NCBI GenBank assembly: GCA_021846025.1
Contig: JAJZDV010000012.1
Coordinates: 1 to 39,151 of the forward strand
Direction of reading: 5' to 3'
Origin: Pseudomonadota bacterium
GTDB lineage: Bacteria; Pseudomonadota; Gammaproteobacteria; Burkholderiales; Burkholderiaceae_C
Length of the DNA: 39,151 nt
Shown: positions 35,331 to 39,151 of the stretch, in pieces
How positions within the stretch are numbered: the stretch's first letter is position 1
Layout: each line of letters starts with the position of its first letter
Made by a program: the position numbers and the translations under genes
The notes under the pieces: model-generated
Databases searched by the model: none
What the model saw: the letters and a program-made list of their open reading frames with translations, nothing else
Told to the model about the DNA's origin: nothing

Positions 35331-36281
35331 ATGCATCCCCAACTCAACAGCCACGGCGAGTTGCGCCACCTGCTCAGCACGGAAGGCTTGCCGCGCGAGG
35401 TGCTGCTGCGCATCCTCGACACCGCCCAGGGCTTCGTCAGCTTCGGTGACCGTGAGGTGAAAAAAGTGCCGCTGCTGCGGGGCAAGAGCGTGTTCAACCT
35501 GTTTTTCGAGAACTCGACCCGCACCCGCACCACATTCGAGATTGCGGCACAGCGGCTCTCGGCCGACGTGTTCAACCTTGACATCCAGCGCTCCAGCACG
35601 TCCAAGGGCGAGTCCCTGCTCGACACCATCGCCAACCTTGTGGCGATGGACGCTGACATCTTTGTCGTGCGCCACGCGCAAAGCGGAGCTCCCTATCTGA
35701 TCGCCCAGCACGTACCGACGCATGTGCACGTGGTCAACGCCGGCGACGGCCGCCATGCCCACCCCACGCAGGGCCTGCTGGACATGACCACCATCCGCCA
35801 TTACAAGCCGGACTTCTCATCGCTCACCGTGGCCATCGTCGGTGACATCGTGCACTCGCGCGTGGCTCGATCGGCCATCCACGCCCTCACGACCCTGGGC
35901 GTGCCCGAGGTTCGCGCGGTTGGACCGAAAACCCTGGTGCCTGGCGATCTGCGGGCCATGGGAGTGCGCGTCTGCCACGACATCGACGAGGGCCTCAGAG
36001 GTGCCGATGTGGTGATGATGCTGCGCCTGCAAAATGAGCGCATGGCCGGCGGCCTGCTGCCCTCGGCCAGCGAATTTCACATGATGTATGGCCTCACGCC
36101 CGAGCGCCTGGCGCTGGCCAGACCCGATGCCATCGTCATGCACCCGGGTCCCATCAACCGTGGCGTGGAAATCGACTCCACGGTCGCCGACGGTGGCCAG
36201 AGCGTCATCCTGCCGCAGGTGCGCTTCGGCATCGCCGTCCGCATGGCCGTGCTGTCCATCATCGCGAACGCCGGCGCCTGA
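35331..36281 (+). CDS. pyrB: Aspartate carbamoyltransferase, catalytic chain
   Basis: A 316-residue enzyme joining carbamoyl phosphate and L-aspartate in pyrimidine synthesis. The carbamoyl-phosphate loop [13 protein letters not shown] carries the STRTR motif. [12 protein letters not shown] holds the Ser/Lys loop contributed by the neighbouring subunit. [17 protein letters not shown] carries HPTQ, and [13 protein letters not shown] carries the C-terminal PGP-NRG element. The ATG at 35331 starts five bases after the pyrR stop. No regulatory chain gene (pyrI) is present; the adjacent pyrX suggests the PyrB6-PyrX6 dodecamer known from Pseudomonas. Confidence 0.97.
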   Translation: MHPQLNSHGELRHLLSTEGLPREVLLRILDTAQGFVSFGDREVKKVPLLRGKSVFNLFFENSTRTRTTFEIAAQRLSADVFNLDIQRSSTSKGESLLDTIANLVAMDADIFVVRHAQSGAPYLIAQHVPTHVHVVNAGDGRHAHPTQGLLDMTTIRHYKPDFSSLTVAIVGDIVHSRVARSAIHALTTLGVPEVRAVGPKTLVPGDLRAMGVRVCHDIDEGLRGADVVMMLRLQNERMAGGLLPSASEFHMMYGLTPERLALARPDAIVMHPGPINRGVEIDSTVADGGQSVILPQVRFGIAVRMAVLSIIANAGA

Positions 36282-36288
36282 GTCCGCC

Positions 36289-37668
36289 ATGACCCATCCC
36301 CATCACATCCTCGTGCGCGGTGGCACGCTCATCGACCCGGCCAGTGGCCTGCAAGCGGCCGGCGATGTCGCCATCGCCGGCGAAGCCATCATCACGGTCG
36401 GCCGCGCGCCTCAGGGTTTCGTGCCGGACGAGACGATCGACGCCCGCGGTTGCCTGGTCATGCCGGGCCTGGTCGACCTCTGCGCTCGTCTTGGCGAGCC
36501 CGGAGGCGAAGCGGCCGGCCTGCTCGACTCCGAACTCGCGGCGGCGGCTGCCGGCGGCGTCACCCGCGTGATCTGCCCTCCCGACACCGACCCCACGCTC
36601 GACGAGCCCAGCCTGGTGGAAATGCTGCGCTGGCGAGCACGGCGCATCAAGCGTTCACGGGTCTACCCGCTGGGCGCGCTCACCGTAGGACTCAAGGGCG
36701 AGCGCCTGGCCGAAATGGCCTCGCTGGTGAAGGCCAGTTGCATCGGGCTGTCCCAGGCCGACACGCCCGTGGCCGACACGCAGTTGCTCTACCGCGCGCT
36801 GCAATACGCCAGCACCTTCGGCTACAAGGTCTGGCTGCGCCCGCTGGACGCGCACCTCGGGCGTGGCGTCGCGGCCAGCGGTGCCTACGCGCAACGCATG
36901 GGCCTGTCGGGCGTGCCGGCGATGGCAGAGACCATCGCCCTGCACACCTTGTTCGCACTGGTGCGCGCCACGGGCTGCTCCGTGCACCTGAGCAAACTGT
37001 CAACTGCCGCCGGGGTCACGCTGTTGCGTCAAGCCAAGGATGAGGGACTGCCGATCACGGCCGATGTCTCGATCCACAACCTGTTGCTCATCGACCTCGA
37101 CATCGGCTGGTTCGACGCCCGCATGCGGCTGGACCCCCCGCTGCGCCAGGAAGCCGACCGCACAGCACTGCTGCAAGGCTTGGCCGACGGCACCATCGAC
37201 GCGCTGTGCTCCGATCACTCCCCGGTGGGCAGCGACGACAAGATCCTGCCCTTCGCCGAGGCCACTCCAGGCGCCACTGGGCTCGAACTGCTGCTGCCCG
37301 CCGTACTGGCCTATGCGCGCCAAGGCCGGATGGGCTTGCCCCAGGCGCTGGCGGTTGCCACCAGCCGCGCTGCAGCAGCAGCCCGGCTGACCCCGCCGCA
37401 ATTGCAGCCCGGTGCCGCCGCGGAACTCATCGTCGTCGACCCTGAAGCGCGCTGGTATGCCACGCCGGAGCAATTGCGCAGCAGCATCAAACACACGCCA
37501 CTGGCCACACTGGAACTCAGCGGCCGCGTGCGCACCACCATCATCGACGGACGCATCATCTTCCGTGATCCGGTCAGCAACGCTGGACACGATCGCAGCA
37601 ACACCCCGTCGCACGGCGCACAGACCACACCCCCGGGCACTGCCACGCACCCCGATCCGGCTGGATGA
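36289..37668 (+). CDS. pyrX: Inactive dihydroorotase homologue (PyrX / PyrC')
   Basis: A 459-residue amidohydrolase-fold protein resembling class I dihydroorotase but lacking its metal site. The HxH motif expected after PGLVDL is Cys65-Ala-Arg67 (PGLVDLCARLGEPGG). The histidine usually found in the H-x-STA block is lost (VHLSKLSTAAG), and EVTPHH-type His-His is VSIHN. The Asp of the last motif (CSDHSP) is retained. It must therefore be catalytically dead and probably stabilises PyrB, as described for the Pseudomonas pyrBC' pair. A functional pyrC must lie elsewhere in the genome. The tail of about 35 residues is Thr/Pro/His-rich. It starts eight bases after the pyrB stop and overlaps plsC by four bases. 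Confidence 0.9.
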   Translation: MTHPHHILVRGGTLIDPASGLQAAGDVAIAGEAIITVGRAPQGFVPDETIDARGCLVMPGLVDLCARLGEPGGEAAGLLDSELAAAAAGGVTRVICPPDTDPTLDEPSLVEMLRWRARRIKRSRVYPLGALTVGLKGERLAEMASLVKASCIGLSQADTPVADTQLLYRALQYASTFGYKVWLRPLDAHLGRGVAASGAYAQRMGLSGVPAMAETIALHTLFALVRATGCSVHLSKLSTAAGVTLLRQAKDEGLPITADVSIHNLLLIDLDIGWFDARMRLDPPLRQEADRTALLQGLADGTIDALCSDHSPVGSDDKILPFAEATPGATGLELLLPAVLAYARQGRMGLPQALAVATSRAAAAARLTPPQLQPGAAAELIVVDPEARWYATPEQLRSSIKHTPLATLELSGRVRTTIIDGRIIFRDPVSNAGHDRSNTPSHGAQTTPPGTATHPDPAG

Positions 37669-38450
37669 TGGGCCCGCTGCGCCTGGTGTGGATGCTGTTG
37701 CACATCGCCGTGCTGGTGACCCGTGGGGTCATCACCCTGCGGCACTTCCCCGTGCGTACACCGGCACAGCGACAAGATGCCATCCGCGATTGGTCGCAGC
37801 GCATGCTGCGTGCGTGTCGCGTCGACATTCAAGCGCATGGCCGAATGCTGCCGCCGCCCTGCCTGCTCGCCATCAACCATGTATCGTGGCTGGACATCAT
37901 CGTCCTGAACGCCATCCAGCCCACCCGCTTTGTGGCCAAGTCCGACATCGACCGCTGGCCTCTGCTCGGCACGTTGGCGCGCGGTGCGGGCACGCTATTC
38001 ATCGAACGCGAACGCCCACGCGACGCCATGCGCGTCGTGCACCGCATGGCCGAAGCACTTCGCCTCGGCCAGCATGTCAGTGTGTTTCCTGAGGGCACCA
38101 CCTCCGACGGCCGCGAAATCCTGCCGCTGCATGCCAACCTGTTCCAGGCGGCCGTCAGCACCTGCACGCCCGTGCAACCCGTCTTGCTGCGCTACCTCGA
38201 CGCACGAAGCGGAAACTACGCCCGCGCTCCGGCGTATGTCGGCGACGAAACCATCCTCGAGACCCTCTGGCGCATGGCTTGCGCCGGACCGCTGCGCGTC
38301 GAGGTCCAGTTCTTGAGCGCGCTTGAACATACCGACCGTCGCGCCCTGTCCGAGGCCGTGAATACAGCACTGAACCAGGCCTTGGCAAGCGCGCGCAACG
38401 TCACGCCGGGCTGGCACGGCCCTCTACAATCGCCGCCTGCCTCGCCGTAG
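37665..38450 (+). CDS. plsC: 1-acyl-sn-glycerol-3-phosphate acyltransferase (PlsC family)
   Basis: A 261-residue membrane-bound acyltransferase making phosphatidate from lysophosphatidate. Motif I is NHVSWLD, with His72 and Asp77 of the HX4D active site. Motif II region is LFIERERPRDA and motif III is FPEGTTSDG at 141-149. An N-terminal hydrophobic helix (about 8-26) anchors it to the inner membrane. The start ATG overlaps the pyrX stop in ATGA; a second Met follows at once. The last three codons and the TAG stop (38448-38450) lie inside the tRNA-Arg gene, so the end of this protein is fixed by tRNA sequence. An ornithine-lipid type acyltransferase is a less likely alternative. Confidence 0.9.
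   Translation: MMGPLRLVWMLLHIAVLVTRGVITLRHFPVRTPAQRQDAIRDWSQRMLRACRVDIQAHGRMLPPPCLLAINHVSWLDIIVLNAIQPTRFVAKSDIDRWPLLGTLARGAGTLFIERERPRDAMRVVHRMAEALRLGQHVSVFPEGTTSDGREILPLHANLFQAAVSTCTPVQPVLLRYLDARSGNYARAPAYVGDETILETLWRMACAGPLRVEVQFLSALEHTDRRALSEAVNTALNQALASARNVTPGWHGPLQSPPASP
38425..38430 (+). promoter_or_regulatory. Putative -10 element for tRNA-Arg inside plsC
   Basis: TACAAT lies ten bases before the 5' end of the tRNA and matches five of six consensus positions, within GC-rich plsC coding sequence. No clear -35 is seen at the right distance, so the tRNA may also be cut out of the plsC mRNA. Confidence 0.4.
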
Positions 38451-38515
38451 TTCAATGGATAGAACGGGCCCCTCCTAAGGGCCAGATGTGGGTTCGATTC
38501 CCGCCGGCGAGACCA
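38441..38515 (+). tRNA. tRNA-Arg (anticodon CCT)
   Basis: The full cloverleaf is visible. Acceptor CTCGCCG (38441-38447) pairs with CGGCGAG (38505-38511), and the D stem is GTTC/GAAC. The anticodon stem GGCCC/GGGCC (38467-38471 / 38479-38483) encloses loop CTCCTAA with anticodon CCT at 38474-38476. The T stem GTGGG/CCCGC includes one G-T pair and encloses loop TTCGATT. Discriminator A38512 is followed by an encoded CCA. It reads the rare AGG codon. Its first ten bases overlap the 3' end of plsC. Confidence 0.95.
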
Positions 38516-38530
38516 CCGGAACGACGCCCG

Positions 38531-38689
38531 ATGGCCACCAACGGCCGGGTGCGCGGCAATGCCACCCGGGCCACAGTGCCGCACCTTCTCAAGGGCCTCG
38601 TGTTCGGCAACGACGGCCGGGCCTTGTCACCGTTTCACACCACCAAGAAGAACGGCCGGCGCTACCGCGACGACGTGCCGCAGCGCGAG
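38531..38689 (+). pseudogene. Serine recombinase fragment (zinc-ribbon/recombinase region), degraded
   Basis: An open stretch of about 53 codons reads VPHLLKGLVFGNDGR and ALSPFHTTKKNGRRYR. This matches, from memory, the LLxGLxFxxxGxxMxPxHxxKxGxxYRYY segment in the middle of large serine recombinases. The conserved Tyr-Tyr has become Asp-Asp (YRDDVP), and the similarity stops after QRE. Both the N-terminal catalytic domain and the rest of the C-terminal domain are missing. It is best read as the scar of an integrated element between tRNA-Arg and ssrA, both classical integration sites. No flanking direct repeat is visible in the window. Confidence 0.55.
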
Positions 38690-38837
38690 ACTTTGCGGAC
38701 TTCGGGCCACTTCGGGAGGTCGAGCCCGGAGAGAAAAATGGCCCGGAGAGCGTGAAAACAGGCGTTTTTCGAGGCCCACGCTGAAGGTCAAAGTCCGCGG
38801 GCTTCCGCAGGAACCCTTGCAGACACTCGGACTTACG
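38690..38837. other. Remnant spacer between recombinase scar and ssrA terminator
   Basis: No gene is supported here. The sequence contains the short direct repeat ACTTCGGG-CC-ACTTCGGG at about 38699-38716. It probably represents further decayed mobile DNA. Confidence 0.3.
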
Positions 38838-38871
38838 AAAAAAATGCCCAACTGCATCAGCAGTTGGGCAT
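38838..38871 (-). terminator. Rho-independent terminator of ssrA
   Basis: ATGCCCAACTGC and GCAGTTGGGCAT (38844-38855 and 38860-38871) form a perfect 12-bp stem with a four-base loop. On the minus strand it is followed by T residues (complement of the A run 38838-38844). It lies seven bases beyond the tmRNA 3' end. Confidence 0.9.
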
Positions 38872-38877
38872 CGGTGG

Positions 38878-39151
38878 TGGTGGAGCCGGGGGGAATTGAA
38901 CCCCCGTCCGCAAACGATCGGTCGCAAGCTCTACATGCTTAGTGTCATCGTTTGGTTTTAACCCTCCGGGCGCGGATGCACACGCTCCCGGAAAGGCGAT
39001 CCGCTGGATTTAGTGACTGCGCATGCGGCGCACGCAATCACGAGCTGATGTGAATGACCTTGCAGGTGTTGCCACCCCGGCCCATCAGCGTGCCGTTGCA
39101 AGGCCCGCGGCAATTAAGCTGCGAGAGCGAAACTATCGTCGTTCGCGTTTA
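38878..39151 (-). ncRNA. ssrA: Transfer-messenger RNA (tmRNA), 3' part; 5' end beyond window
   Basis: tmRNA rescues stalled ribosomes and tags the unfinished protein for proteolysis. The tRNA-like 3' end is seen on the minus strand: a T-arm GGGGGTTCAATTCCCCC, acceptor GGCTCC, discriminator A and CCA ending at 38878. At 39114-39146 the tag frame reads GCG AAC GAC GAT AGT TTC, then GCT CTC GCA GCT TAA. This encodes ANDDSFALAA with the expected ALAA degron end. Pseudoknot-rich sequence lies between the tag and the 3' domain. The 5' acceptor half and any leader are outside the window, so the RNA cannot be checked for being one-piece, though the continuous 3' part argues for the standard form. Confidence 0.95.

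Overview
The window is 39 kb of dense, high-GC chromosomal DNA. The best fit is a betaproteobacterium of the order Burkholderiales, possibly close to Thiomonas; this rests on remembered gene order and protein character, not a database search. Supporting points are the string thiD-like / hemL / rubredoxin / pilGHIJ-chpA, the string yqgE-yqgF-pyrR-pyrB-pyrX-plsC, a polyhydroxyalkanoate phasin, and a tmRNA with the tag ANDDSFALAA. Almost all of it is core housekeeping sequence; the only trace of mobile DNA is a recombinase fragment at the right end.

Layout. 1-5037 is a minus-strand block: nitroreductase, pncB, a CitMHS/NhaD-type antiporter, a D-2-hydroxyacid dehydrogenase and the start of rmuC. 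5038-6155 holds a phasin gene with its own sigma70 promoter, a 25-bp perfect palindrome, a second TGC-N3-GCA site at the start point, and an intrinsic terminator. 6245-12896 carries a trypsin-like protease without signal peptide, a ketopantoate-reductase-like gene divergent from a FUSC/YccS membrane protein (with an 11-bp triple repeat between them), an MFS exporter and an alpha/beta hydrolase. 13264-19498 runs on the plus strand: CBS-pair protein, YqiA-like esterase, RNB ribonuclease, TonB-like protein, aroE and mtgA. 19517-21737 is minus: hemL and a divergent thiD. 21865-32202 is plus: rubredoxin and the twitching-motility chemosensory cluster pilG, pilH, pilI, pilJ and the giant kinase chpA. 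32266-33756 is a photolyase (minus). 33796-38450 is a tightly packed plus-strand operon: yqgE, yqgF, pyrR, pyrB, a catalytically dead dihydroorotase (pyrX) and plsC. The stop codon of plsC lies inside a tRNA-Arg(CCT) gene. A serine-recombinase remnant follows, then the 3' part of ssrA (tmRNA) on the minus strand with its terminator.

How the genes work together. PilG/H/I/J and ChpA form one chemotaxis-like pathway controlling type IV pili, here without the usual methyltransferase or methylesterase genes. PyrB and PyrX probably form the aspartate transcarbamoylase holoenzyme, in which PyrX is structural. AroE and MtgA belong to aromatic and cell-wall synthesis, HemL to tetrapyrrole synthesis and the ThiD-like kinase probably to thiamine. 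I found no clear undescribed system. The best leads are regulatory (phasin operators, the 11-bp repeat array), enzymatic (the ThiD-like kinase with GAGDT in place of GTGCT) and structural (the plsC/tRNA overlap, the recombinase scar between tRNA-Arg and ssrA).
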